Assembly: GCA_963575745.1 (NCBI GenBank)
Contig: CAUYUJ010007402.1
Span: 22,501 to 86,500, forward strand
Source: Prorocentrum cordatum
Taxonomy: Eukaryota; Sar; Dinophyceae; Prorocentrales; Prorocentraceae
DNA length: 64,000 nucleotides
Direction of reading: 5' to 3'
The translations under genes and the position numbers were made by a program. Within the stretch, counting starts at the first letter, position 1. Each line of letters starts with the position of its first letter. This document shows, one piece after another, positions 55,385 to 64,000 of this stretch. The notes under the pieces are model-generated. The model worked only from the letters and a program-made list of their open reading frames with translations, was not told the origin of the DNA and ran no database searches.

Positions 55385-56233
55385 CTAAAGTTCTGACCCG
55401 CCCCCTGGTAGAGATTGATCCTGTTCTGCCCCCGCGCGAAGACGCGGGAGGCACGGGTATCCCAGATGCGTCCATCGGAGCTTCCAATTCAGTTGCTTCC
55501 AACTCTGGCCATCACCCAGAACCAGCATCACGAGCATGGCTCCTGTAGTCTGGGCAATGTACGCCTGCTCGTCTACAACGTCATCTATCATGGATAGAGC
55601 GTTCTTTTCCAGTTCGTCGTAGTCGGAAGGCTTATTCTCTCGTCGTGACCCCTTTACCCGTCGGCGAATGCCATCTTGGTGTTCGCATAGCTCGCTGCCA
55701 TTCCATACTGCGACCCGACAACGGGTCGGGCAGTGCCCAATGGGCTCCTCCCAGCTCATGGAACGTCGGGGGGCTCTAATGGCGTCCAGGTCTGCACCAT
55801 TACGAATGGTCATGAGGGATCCTGACGAACGCGCGTTGATTTGCTCCTTGAGGGCGCTATTCAACGCGGGCCTTCCCCTGGAGCGGACAAATGCCACTGT
55901 CGAGTCTGAGGAAATGACATATTCCACGTCGTTGAACATCCTATCGCCCTCACCCATGTCAGCCCCAATCCTGCCGGCCCACTTCTTCGTCGGCATCGGC
56001 CTGAACCACGTTTTATACGGTATGCCACAAGCAGCGTATAGGTAGATCGCTTCCCCTGAGATGCGAGAAGGGATTCCTGCAGCCTTTATGAGGCTACTGA
56101 GTGCCGCGCATGCTTGTGGAAAGTCAACCCTGGCAAACGCAGGGACTGCTTCCGGCTTCATGATCTTTGCTTGGGTTTTGCCCAACGACTTCAGCGCGGT
56201 GGCGTACTCAGGTCTCGGCCCGCCTGGCGGCAT
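55385..56233 (-). CDS. Unidentified 282-residue protein
   Basis: ATG at 56233 (MPPGGPRPEYATALKSLGKT). Continues with PQACAALSSLIKAAGIPSRI, EAIYLYAACGIPYKTWFRPM, EYVISSDSTVAFVRSRGRPA, CRVAVWNGSELCEHQDG, and an acidic/hydrophobic end (YDELEKNALSMIDDVVDEQA, GAMLVMLVLGDGQSWKQL). It could be translationally adjacent to the next frame (1-nt spacing). No family recognised. Confidence 0.45.
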   Translation of the reverse strand: MPPGGPRPEYATALKSLGKTQAKIMKPEAVPAFARVDFPQACAALSSLIKAAGIPSRISGEAIYLYAACGIPYKTWFRPMPTKKWAGRIGADMGEGDRMFNDVEYVISSDSTVAFVRSRGRPALNSALKEQINARSSGSLMTIRNGADLDAIRAPRRSMSWEEPIGHCPTRCRVAVWNGSELCEHQDGIRRRVKGSRRENKPSDYDELEKNALSMIDDVVDEQAYIAQTTGAMLVMLVLGDGQSWKQLNWKLRWTHLGYPCLPRLRAGAEQDQSLPGGGSEL

Positions 56234-56245
56234 GACGTTTCAGAT

Positions 56246-56870
56246 CTAGACGTGGATCGGGCTTGCCTTCTTTCCTGAAGTGATCGTGACCATAGTCAAG
56301 GGCATTCCAGTAGCCGCATGCGCCCACTTGCCCACTTTGTCCGCGGGGGCGCAATTGTTCCCCTCCTTTGCCGTCTCGGCTTCGCTGGCGCTGGCAACTG
56401 CTCTTGGCCCGCTGCGAACCCTCGGCAGGGGCCCCTCGTCCGCGCAAGGGCGATCAGCCATAGGCTGTTGCGCCGTCTCAGTGGACCCTTCACCGCGGGC
56501 ATGGCCCTTGGTATCTTCTCCTTCTGCATCCATCGGATCCTCTTTCGCGGGGGCAAGGGCGCTGGGACCAGCCCGGTCGGCATCCGTCTTCTCGGGGGGA
56601 GGGCCGTCTTCAGCGACAGGGTCGGCTGCGGTCCTCGGATCGCCCCCCCGAGTCTGACCCAAATCCTCCTCTTCGTCGGGAGGAGGACGAGGCTCCATCT
56701 CCACGTCGGGCAGGCATGGCGCCTGCTCCTCGGTTTGCCCTGGGTCTCTATTGGCGTCCTCAGGAGATGGTGTCGCAAGATCAGGCGGCATCGAGCTGTC
56801 CGAGCGAGGAGTACCTGGGGCTGGTTGCTGCTGTTCTTCAGCAGCCGCCTTCTCAGCCCCCATCCTGTTC
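56246..56870 (-). CDS. Acidic Pro/Glu-rich frame
   Basis: After about 56870 the coding signal enters this frame (KRNRMGAEKAAAEEQQQPAP), followed by acidic, Pro-rich low-complexity protein (EMEPRPPPDEEEDLGQ) and DKVGKWAHAATGMPLTMVTI. It probably continues the proline-rich product upstream after a frameshift at 56860-56900. Likely disordered. Confidence 0.4.
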
Positions 56871-57770
56871 CTTTTTCCTGCGGGGGCGCTGCGCCAACCC
56901 TGGCGTCTCCTCGGTTTCGTAGCCACCAGTCGTTTGTTGCTCCATGCCGTCCGATCCATGGGTGGAGGCACGGGCTGGAATGTCCGCCTTCGGAGGTGCC
57001 TTGGCCGCCTCCTGCTGTTCGCGCACTCTGCGTAGGCGCTCCTCCTGGCACGCCGTGTTCTCACTCGCGTAGTATCCAGGTACCAGCTGTTCCATGCCGT
57101 CCCTACGGGCGGCGGCATGGTCAGGATGATGTACCCTGGGCGCCGAATTCGGCCTCAGCAACGGCGATGGTGGGGACTTGCCTGGCCCCCCAGCCGATGG
57201 GGGTTTGCCTGGTGGCGGCGTCGGCGGCTCGCGGTTGTCCGTCGGCCGCGGCACACGCGGAGGCGGAAGCTTCTCCGACGGCACTTGCGGCGGCGGTGGC
57301 TTCCGCGGCGGCGCCTGCGGAGGCGGCGCCCTCGATGTCGGCGCCTGCTGCGGGGGTGCCTTGGGCGGCGTGGCGTGATGGGTCGTTGCCTTCGGCTGGG
57401 GCGCCGACTGAGGCGGCGGCTTATATGGCGGGGCCCCGCCAGTGGCCTGCGGCGGCGGCATGTCCCGAGGCGGAGGCTTGCAAGGCGGGGCAGCGCCTGG
57501 GGCCTGCGGCTTCGGCGCCCGACCCTCGCCAGCGGTGGCCGGCGGCGGAGCTGTGCCAGGGGCCCGCGGCTTTGGTGCCCGACCCTCGCCATAGGCGGCG
57601 CGCGGCGGAGGCGCGCCTGGGGCCCACGGCTTCGGCGCGCGACCCTCGCCATAGGCGCTATACGGCGGAGGTGCGCCGGGGGCCTGAGGCTTCGGCGCGC
57701 GACCCTCGCCATCGGGGCGCGGCGGAGGGCGCGCCGGGTGCCTGAGGCTTTGGTGGCGCCTTCCGCGGCG
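56855..57770 (-). CDS. Proline-rich protein with exact 20-residue tandem repeats
   Basis: Read on the minus strand, four copies of a YGEGRAPKPxAPGAPPPxxA-type unit lie at about 57740-57480. They are encoded by a 60-bp DNA repeat (GACCCTCGCC at 57521, 57581, 57641 and 57701). A Pro/Lys/Gln-rich region follows (PPPQSAPQPKATTHH, PPRKPPPPQVPSEK). Then comes an internally duplicated 33-residue block: DGMEQ-GYY-EERLRRVREQ and DGMEQ-GYE-AQRPRRKKEQ. Likely extended/disordered and possibly a binding scaffold; function unknown. Confidence 0.5.
57490..57740. repeat. 60-bp tandem repeat, ~4 copies
   Basis: Marker GACCCTCGCC at 57521, 57581, 57641 and 57701, a strict 60-bp period. Because the period is a multiple of three it keeps the minus-strand frame. 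Confidence 0.9.
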
Positions 57771-57920
57771 GCCAGTCGCGAGGCGGAGCCTTGGGCGGCG
57801 GCGGCGGCGCGCCGCCGCCCCCGTCGAAGACTGCCCCTGGCCTTCTGCCCTCGCGCGACCCCAGCGGTTCGAGGCATTGCCTTCCCCAGGCGGTGCATGG
57901 CACGCTGCCGCGGGGGCTGC

Positions 57921-59057
57921 CTATTGACTTATCCCTGACCGCGCACGAGCCGCTAGGGCGCCCTGTCTCACCTGCTCTCGGAGGTTGAAGTTCGACATCG
58001 GCACCTTACAGAACGGAGTGGGGTCGAATTCGCAGTCAGGCAGCCCCTGCAAGGCACGCTGCTCCCGATCCGGGGACGCGTAATCTGAGCGCCTTAGCCA
58101 TTCGTAATGCACGAGGTTGTGTGCAAATTCAGCGTCGCATCTCATCCTGCACGCTGCCCTGCGACCCTCTATTGCGACGTAGGGCGAAGGGTCGCCGTCC
58201 CATGCAGGGCAGTGCAGTGGGTGCCGAACACCATCGTAACTCGGGTTGACGCACACGTGCTTCTCCAGGTCGTCATAGCTGTCTCCCACGTAAATTTTTA
58301 AGCGGCCGACACCTTGCCGGAGCATTCTTTTCCCAAGAACGCTCTCTCCGAAGGCTTCTTTCTCCCTCGCGGGGTAGCGGACGCGCGAGGCAGGTCCCAG
58401 CTGAGCCCGATCAGGGCCCGCTGTTACGCCAGTCCACGCGACATGGTCGGGGAGCGTGGCTTGAAGAAAATAGAGCCTGTCCGCGACATGCCTGCGCGGC
58501 ACCCTAGGCCGGCACTGGTCAACGCGATCCCAGATCGGATCCATGAACCACCCGAAGAGCTGCCGAGGGGCAGTGGTTCCCAGCGCTTCGTACAGCTGAT
58601 CGATGGGGTCCTGGAACCACGCGCAAAGCAGGGCCTCGTTTTGCTCTTGGGTGAGACACGGCCGAGTCATGCGATACTCCATGGGAGCCTTCACGTCCAG
58701 CCAGGGTGCAGTAACGACTGCACTCAAATTGTGGATCATCCGATGCCCGCCCAGGTCATCGGGAACCTGCCAGAGAGATACGATGTCCCGGATGACTGGA
58801 AGATGCACGCCCCGAACGAAGGGCTCCGGCCCCCCAACCCAGGGGACTTTCCCCGTGCTGGCTGGGTTCCAGATGGCGTTGTCAATTTCTGGCGGGATTG
58901 CGACCATGGGTCGATATATCGGTTTCTTGAATATCTTGGCGAGCAAATCCGACCTGGAAAAGCCCATTTCCCGGCATATTCCCCAATCTGTCGGTGTGAC
59001 AAGCAAAATATATATCACGGAATCCCTTTGTCGGGTCGACTCGCCCCACTGGATCAA
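57921..59057 (-). CDS. Unidentified ~370-residue minus-strand frame
   Basis: Open for 378 codons (no ATG at its head; the leading codon is TTG). Segments: REMGFSRSDLLAKIFKKPIY, VVAIPPEIDNAIWNPAST-like text, VIRDIVSLWQVPDDLGGHRM, DPIDQLYEALGTTAPRQLFG, RLKIYVGDSYDDLEKHVCVN, CPAWDGDPSPYVAIEGRRAA and SNFNLREQVRQGALAARA. The Trp/Asp-rich WDGDP motif is seen in dinoflagellate gag proteins, but the rest does not support that. A plus-strand frame overlaps but is less protein-like. Confidence 0.42.
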   Translation of the reverse strand: MIQWGESTRQRDSVIYILLVTPTDWGICREMGFSRSDLLAKIFKKPIYRPMVAIPPEIDNAIWNPASTGKVPWVGGPEPFVRGVHLPVIRDIVSLWQVPDDLGGHRMIHNLSAVVTAPWLDVKAPMEYRMTRPCLTQEQNEALLCAWFQDPIDQLYEALGTTAPRQLFGWFMDPIWDRVDQCRPRVPRRHVADRLYFLQATLPDHVAWTGVTAGPDRAQLGPASRVRYPAREKEAFGESVLGKRMLRQGVGRLKIYVGDSYDDLEKHVCVNPSYDGVRHPLHCPAWDGDPSPYVAIEGRRAACRMRCDAEFAHNLVHYEWLRRSDYASPDREQRALQGLPDCEFDPTPFCKVPMSNFNLREQVRQGALAARARSGISQ

Positions 59058-59170
59058 CTCCTATATGGCGCAGGTTCGGGGTCTTGCTCCACGGGCACAA
59101 GTGCGGGGTGGATAGACCTTCGCCCAAGTGGGCCGGAGGTGTCATCGCGCCCCCGTCCTGATTGCTTTCG

Positions 59171-60083
59171 TCAGCCTCTAGACTCTTGAATCTTCGTGAA
59201 GTAGTGCGCTTCGGCACTGTGCCACTCGCCATGTGGCATGGTGAAATGGTCTGGGCGGCGCGCATTGACCGAGGTAGAGAATCCCGAGCGATGGCGACGC
59301 TCGAGGCGCTCATCGCCCGGGACGCCCTTGGCGAGATGCACGAGGCCCGCTGCTTCCTTCACGAGGTTCTGGAGCTTGTCTTCGCCAGGCATGTCCCGTG
59401 AGCGCAGTATTCTCACAACTGGCTCATATCCAAACGCGCTCGGGCAATCTCGCCCGTTCTGGAACATCTGGCCGGAGAAACCGCGCAGATCACCATGGGC
59501 GATGCAGGACATGGTCCTAGCAGTGTCTCTTATGAAGAGACGCTGTTTGGCACGGGGGCACCCGATGCCCCTCCTCCCGTGACTTGCGGAACTGCGGGGC
59601 CCGCTGCCGATGCATGTGGGCGCTGCTGGGGCGCCGGCGCGGAAGCCGCGAGGCGCCGGCGAGCTGCGGCGGCGCGCGCAAGGCGGCAAGGCCGGCGATT
59701 CAGCCGCGTTGGGTTGCTGCGCGGGGGCGCCGGTTTGAGCCGAGACAGCGGCGGCAGCGCGCACATGCGCGCGCGAAGCAGCAGGGGCAGCGTTCGAAGA
59801 AGCACGAAACACAGCATGCTCAGACGCTCTGTCCACAAGTGCCTTCAACGCTAAGATGGACATTTCTCGCAAACTCGTCCGTATACTCTTCAGCCTGCTT
59901 GCAATCCTTCCCCCTCGCCTCGACGTGCTTATGGCTACCGTTACGTCTGCGCACAAGTCCCTCGGCGACACTCCTCGACGACGAAGCAATACTCCATGGC
60001 TTCTTCATATATTGCCCCTTTTTGTTATTCAAACCATGCGCGCAGCCATGGAGCTGCATCTTCGTCATATTATGCTTGTTCAA
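59171..60083 (-). CDS. Unidentified minus-strand frames at the head of the 54-60 kb chain
   Basis: KKPWSIASSSRSVAEGLVRR and KHVEARGKDCKQAEEYTDEF (60083-59860) and then REMSILALKALVDRASEHAV lead into an Ala/Arg-rich stretch. FSGQMFQNGRDCPSAFGYEP and RSRDMPGEDKLQNLVKEAAG follow. A frame change lies near 59850-59900. Not recognised. Confidence 0.38.
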
Positions 60084-60611
60084 AAACTCTTTAATCTGTG
60101 GACGGCGCCAGCATCGGCACGGGGTCAGCCACTCGAGGCATGCGCGGCCATTTCGCTCGTTGACCTCCTGAACCTAATCACGAGCTGCCCATCGCAACTT
60201 CCGAAACAGCGTAATTTGGCCCCTCAATTTCTCACTGGCATTCTCATTGCCGGAGCAGTGTTACATGACTTCAAAGGCATTGCCATGGGGATCCGCCGGT
60301 ACATGACATCGAGATCCACAGTGTGATTCGTCTGTCCGTGGCAGCACCTTGCTTCTGCATTTCTTGTTCAAGATCTTCAGTTTTGGCCACGGCAAACGTT
60401 TTGCCTTCTTCGGTGGTCATGTCTTCTTTTCCTGTCAAACGCACCACCTCGCAATACTTATCGGGAATGTTATCTTGATTCCCTAGCCGGCTGCGAGGCC
60501 CACAGCCAAATTCAATGAAAAGGCGTCGCCGGGATCTTTCACTGGAACCTGCCGCGGCATCAGGGTCTGCATCTGTAGCATGGCTCCCGCGTGCATTCCC
60601 CTGTTATTATG

Positions 60612-61430
60612 TCACCTCCGCTGGTGTTCCCGCTCGGTTATGAACCCCGGGGTTAGCGGGTGCCTCAGCAGACGGTTTGGCCTTTTTCTGTCGTTTGGGA
60701 TTTGTTTCTGTTTTTTTGCCTTGGCTTTCTTGCCGGGCATCCTGCCGCCGGTCCGAAGTTTGGACTTCGCGCCGGGCTTCGGCTTGAGAATCCCCCCGGG
60801 TTTCAAGGGGAATCCCGCGTCGCCTTCAAACAGTGAGTCCAAATACTTTTGATAGGACGGGGAAATCCAGAAAGTCGGGGCCACTACCTGCACGAGATAG
60901 AAAACTTTTTGTTCATGGCGGAGGTTGCTCGAATCGCTTCGCACCGATGTCAGCGGCCCGATCGCGCGTCAGACAGCAAACCAGGTTCACTGTGCCCCTG
61001 GCAAACTGTTCCGCGACAGCGGAAGCGTCGATGCGGCGAGTGCGCGGCAGGTGCATTAACTTCTGAGACCCGCCCACCTTACAAACCTTCACGACGGCTT
61101 GGTTGTCCCCCATGAGCTCTGCCCTCTGCGCGTGGCCGAGTAGCATCTCCCAAAGGGGAAAAACCGGCAGGAATTCTCTTCGGAACGCTTCGCCTGCGGA
61201 TGCAATTTCCGCTTCTAACGCGCCATGAGGCACTGCTGTCTGTCTTCGGGAAATGCAGCTCTGAAGCGCGCGTGCGTTCTCCCCGCAGGAATTGTGCGTT
61301 CGCACTGGCACTGCGGTGCGCGCGGGTGTCACTTGTCAAATCGGCGTTCGCGAATTGACGAAGCCAAGCATCTTCGCGGCGATCTCCCACCCAAGATGCC
61401 AGGCGGTAGTGAGTCGTAGTTTTTTTTTTT
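60612..61430 (-). pseudogene. Copia-2 RNase H domain and C-terminal tail
   Basis: WVGDRREDAW and LRQFANADLTSD carry the first Asp region. After a frame change near 61270, HGALEAEIASAGEA gives the Glu, RAELMGDNQAVVKVCKVGGS the next Asp, and TRDRAADIGAKRFEQPP the last. Another shift leads to KVFYLVQVVAPTFWISPSYQ and a Lys-rich tail (KPGAKSKLRTGGRMPGKKAK). The DEDD set is still visible, but the domain spans three frames and cannot be translated as one protein. Confidence 0.75.
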
Positions 61431-61431
61431 T

Positions 61432-61917
61432 TTAGCAGATAGTGCGGAACAGATCTATGTCCTTTTGCTCCGTCAATTTGGCGACGCGCGCAGCTGTCTT
61501 GCAGACGGCGTTGAGCAGACCAGGGCAAGCCATTCGTGCGCCTCGTAGAATCTGCATGGTAACTTTCGCTGCGATTGGCTGCAGGATTCCTGACGGTGCA
61601 GGAGGCTTAGGATCAGGGGCAGGCGGCCCCTCCATGGGAGGACCACCCACGTGGATTTCAGCGTCTGGGGGTCCTACGACGGCATCGATGCGCAAGCGTT
61701 CGGACAGGGCCTCTTCGGCAGGGGCGAAGATCTTCCCCCGCGGGCCACTCTGGCCGCCCTCAGAGGATGTCAACTCAGGGCCAAAGGGTGTGCCCGAAAG
61801 CGGGTCGGTGTCTTGGTCAGTGCCTGTGAGTTTTGTGCGCAGGGAAATGCAGGACTTGAAGAGTTCTGCCATATCGTATTCCGTGATGCGCACTTTCTTC
61901 TTGGGCCTGGTTGGCAT
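61432..61917 (-). pseudogene. Copia-2 RT/RNase H connection region
   Basis: LQPIAAKVTMQILRGARMAC and KTAARVAKLTEQKDIDLFRT match the thumb/connection that precedes Copia RNase H. Upstream is a Pro/Gly/Glu-rich spacer. A 12-13-base A-run (plus-strand T-run at about 61420-61433) follows FRTIC and shifts the frame. Confidence 0.7.
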
Positions 61918-62399
61918 TCAGGCGTCAGAACAGGCGGCGGCGGCGCGGGGGCCGCACATCGCCCTAGCCAAGTCCAGTCCTTGTCTGTGGGGCTCTGGGG
62001 CGTGGAGATTGTGGCTTCGGCGTTGCAATCAGCAAACACGAGTATCGTGATCGCGTCGCGCGTGCCACCAGGGAGCGGCGCCCGGAATTTTTCGGCGGCG
62101 GCAGCCGAGCTGGCCACCACTCAGCCTACGTAAGCAGTGTCATCGAGCTCCTCCCATGTGTCCTAATCAAATGTTATCCTTCGGGTGGCCTTGCGCCCTT
62201 CAGGGCCGCCCGGCAGGTATGCGCGGCACCTCGTGGTGTTGGCGTTATATCCCACCCACGCACTTTGTCCTTCTGGGACGCGGAACGATCTGTCGCAGTA
62301 GATCGGGGCATCACGGGCCGCCTGCGCGCCGCCATGGGCGGCGGCAGCAAGCTGGTTGCCTATGTCGGCCGGGTCTTCGGCTCATGTTTCTTTAGGTGG

Positions 62400-63130
62400 C
62401 GGTGGATCCAACATGGCCGGAGCCACGCCCTGTCAGTCAACCCATGTGTCAGAAACTCTGGGTTCGCATCCAAGATACCGCCCTACCGCAGTCGGTGGAT
62501 CCATATCAATCCCTTCAGGGGCCGTCTCCGACGGGCTCAAAATAGGATCCCATCCTGTCTTCAAGTGTTGGGCGGGACCAGCGAGCTTGAAGTCGTCTAC
62601 GTACACGACCAAGAATAACTCAAGCTATGGATGGTAATAACAACTTCTCCAGCAGGGAATCGGAACGCATCCATTTGACATAACATGGGCTTCGCAGCGT
62701 TGTCCTCAAAATCCACCCGCGTCGGGGTGTCCGTGCAGTGCTACCAACAGCGGGCAGACTGGGTCAATCAAACCTGCCCAGCTCTCTGGCCAAGCCTCCT
62801 TTGGCAACCGTGCCAAAGTTGGGGCGCCCCCCAATTTCGACTGCGCATGCGCCTGCCGAGCGCCGGCCTGTTGTATGCAATGATTCTCAAACAGCCCCTA
62901 TGCATCGGCAGCTTTGCTGGCCTGCATCGTGGCAGGGCAACTAGACAGTTCCTGGAAGAATGCGACACTCTTGTCTTGACCAACCACATCTGAGCCGTCG
63001 AATACGACACTCCCCTTGAATTTGCGGTATTTGTGATCCTCGGGAAGTTCGACATTTTTCTCAACTAGGATCGCAATTAATCTGCCGATGTGAAAGGTTT
63101 TCCCTTCCATCATAGCCTTAACGTCGCGCA
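62400..63130 (-). pseudogene. Copia-2 reverse transcriptase, four in-frame stops
   Basis: HKYRKFKGSVVFDGSDVVGQ and FFQELSSCPATMQASKAADA are fingers motifs. Then a TAG at 62898-62900, then HCIQQAGARQAHAQSKLGGA: motif A, where the expected catalytic Asp (QQAD) reads Gly. LPKEAWPESWAGLIDPVCPL and ALHGHPDAGGF follow, then TGA at 62706-62708, TAG at 62626-62628, and VVYVDDFKLAGP (motif C, intact, 62590-62604). ILSPSETAPEGI and RYLGCEPRVSDTW follow, then TGA at 62433-62435. The single open frame between stops shows point-mutation decay rather than splicing. Confidence 0.85.
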
Positions 63131-63982
63131 GCTCTTGGACTTTTGTCTCACCCCACGTTGTTATATTCTCAGGCGCCCCCACTCGCCCATCAGTCAGTGC
63201 TTTCTGGGCCTTCTCATTGTTGGCCGCCTCCGCCTTGGCGACCGGGCGGGCGACGCACGCGCGATGGCTGATCCTTGTGGCAATGCGTTCGGATGCTAGG
63301 GCGAAGATCGTCTCTCGTTCTCCGGTCTGCATGGAGTCCGTGAACGGGTTATAACAGGGCCGGCAAGCCGGCTTTTTCCCCCGACGATTGCCATGACCCG
63401 CAACTCTTCCCCGGAGGGGCATGCGAGGGGCACCGCGACGCCTGGTCGCGGCCGCGCAGTCGAATGCTGCGCGGCCCCAGTCACTATCATCTGCGGCACT
63501 GGAGGGCCGCCTACGGGGCGACCCCGATTCTTCTTCTGTCGCGCGCTTCCGCACGCCACGTCTGGAAGTCTTTCAACGCATCTTCGTCTATATTCACTAT
63601 CCTCGGCGGGGCTGCCGCGGCCGTGATGCGGGCAGGCGCCACCCTGAGTTTCGATCCCGATGGCTTTCAGCAGGTCTGCGCTGGGACCAGGATCTCCTAG
63701 CCCGTAAAAGCCTTTCTCTTCGGTTTTACATTCCTCGATGTGTCTTTTACGTTCGGGGCCGCCCGTCTTGAACCATCGATCTGGGTGAACCCCCGGATTG
63801 GTAGACTCCCCCTGCGTGCGCCGGAGGATGGCATGGCCATGCACCTCATCATGCACATCCACCACATTCGGTCTCCTATAGTATGGATCGTACCAGAAAA
63901 CCACTATGAGGTGAGCTGTCTTCTGTTTGCCTTTCAATGCGAGAACTTTCGCGAATTCTTCCATCGTTTTTCCTGCAGACAC
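63131..63982 (-). CDS. Copia-2 pol region upstream of RT (partial)
   Basis: EEFAKVLALKGKQKTAHLIV, FWYDPYYRRPNVVDVHDEVH and NPGVHPDRWFKT, then a less conserved linker and KKPACRPCYNPFTDSMQTGE leading into RT. Position suggests the integrase C-terminal/linker part. The domain could not be assigned by motif. Truncated by the window end. Confidence 0.45.
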
Positions 63983-64000
63983 GACTTGCTCTTCGTAGTA

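Larger units (their letters stand above)
60612..64000 (-). mobile_element. Second Copia-type element, decayed pol, runs off the window
   Basis: The order on the minus strand is an upstream linker, RT fingers and palm, connection, RNase H and a basic tail ending at 60612. It differs in sequence from the 11-20 kb element and belongs to another Copia lineage. It has four in-frame stops in RT and frame changes around RNase H. The 5' part lies beyond 64000. No LTR was identified downstream of 60612. Confidence 0.8.

Noticed and set aside
58314-59189. 291-codon plus-strand frame
   Set aside because: The overlapping minus-strand frame has better protein composition and agrees with the strand of all neighbours.

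Overview
The window reads as dinoflagellate nuclear DNA. Four things support this. (1) A spliced-leader (DinoSL) relic lies in the genomic DNA at 36550-36570, just upstream of an intronless gene. (2) The Copia-type and LINE-type retroelements have the gag, integrase, RT and RNase H sequence style I associate with dinoflagellates. (3) Two multi-exon genes resemble large lineage-specific families recalled from Symbiodiniaceae-like genomes. (4) The DNA is GC-rich and crowded with simple repeats and C/G homopolymers. A Prorocentrum-like species is possible but not shown. No rRNA, tRNA, CRISPR or bacterial operon structure was seen. There is one 100-N assembly gap (51435-51534). No database search was possible, so family names rest on motifs and recall.

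Layout. 1-8 kb is repeat-rich and apparently gene-poor, with foldback elements, a 157-bp dispersed repeat that recurs at 22.4 kb, and a 1.7-kb CACTACT-type array. 8.1-10.8 kb (minus) is a decayed gene. 11238-19926 (minus) is a complete Ty1/copia-order LTR retrotransposon with 366/364-bp LTRs, a perfect 5-bp target duplication and a PBS, but a damaged coding region. 20-23.5 kb holds repeat clusters and a long hairpin element. 23.6-28.1 kb (plus) is a nearly intact LINE with AP-endonuclease, RT and a CCHC knuckle. 28.6-33.2 kb is satellites and microsatellites.

34664-36490 (minus) is an intact single-exon gene for a multi-pass membrane protein. It carries a DinoSL relic at its 5' end and lies between two blocks of one CATAACA-type satellite, which suggests a retrogene inserted into satellite DNA. 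38.2-43.3 kb (minus) is a frameshifted chain of open frames that includes a possible Tpt1/KptA-like segment. 44.5-49.4 kb and 50.7-53.2 kb are two multi-exon minus-strand genes with low-complexity introns (CTC/GAG triplets, CT dinucleotides, G/C runs). The AT-rich spacers upstream of each share a 17-bp palindromic-core motif. 53.5-60.1 kb (minus) is another chain of unidentified frames, with a proline-rich protein built on an exact 60-bp/20-residue repeat. 60.6-64 kb (minus) is a second, dead Copia-type pol that runs off the window.

Almost every coding-like segment from 34 to 64 kb is on the minus strand, which fits the unidirectional gene arrays known in dinoflagellates. Most of the rest is retroelements and their decay products.
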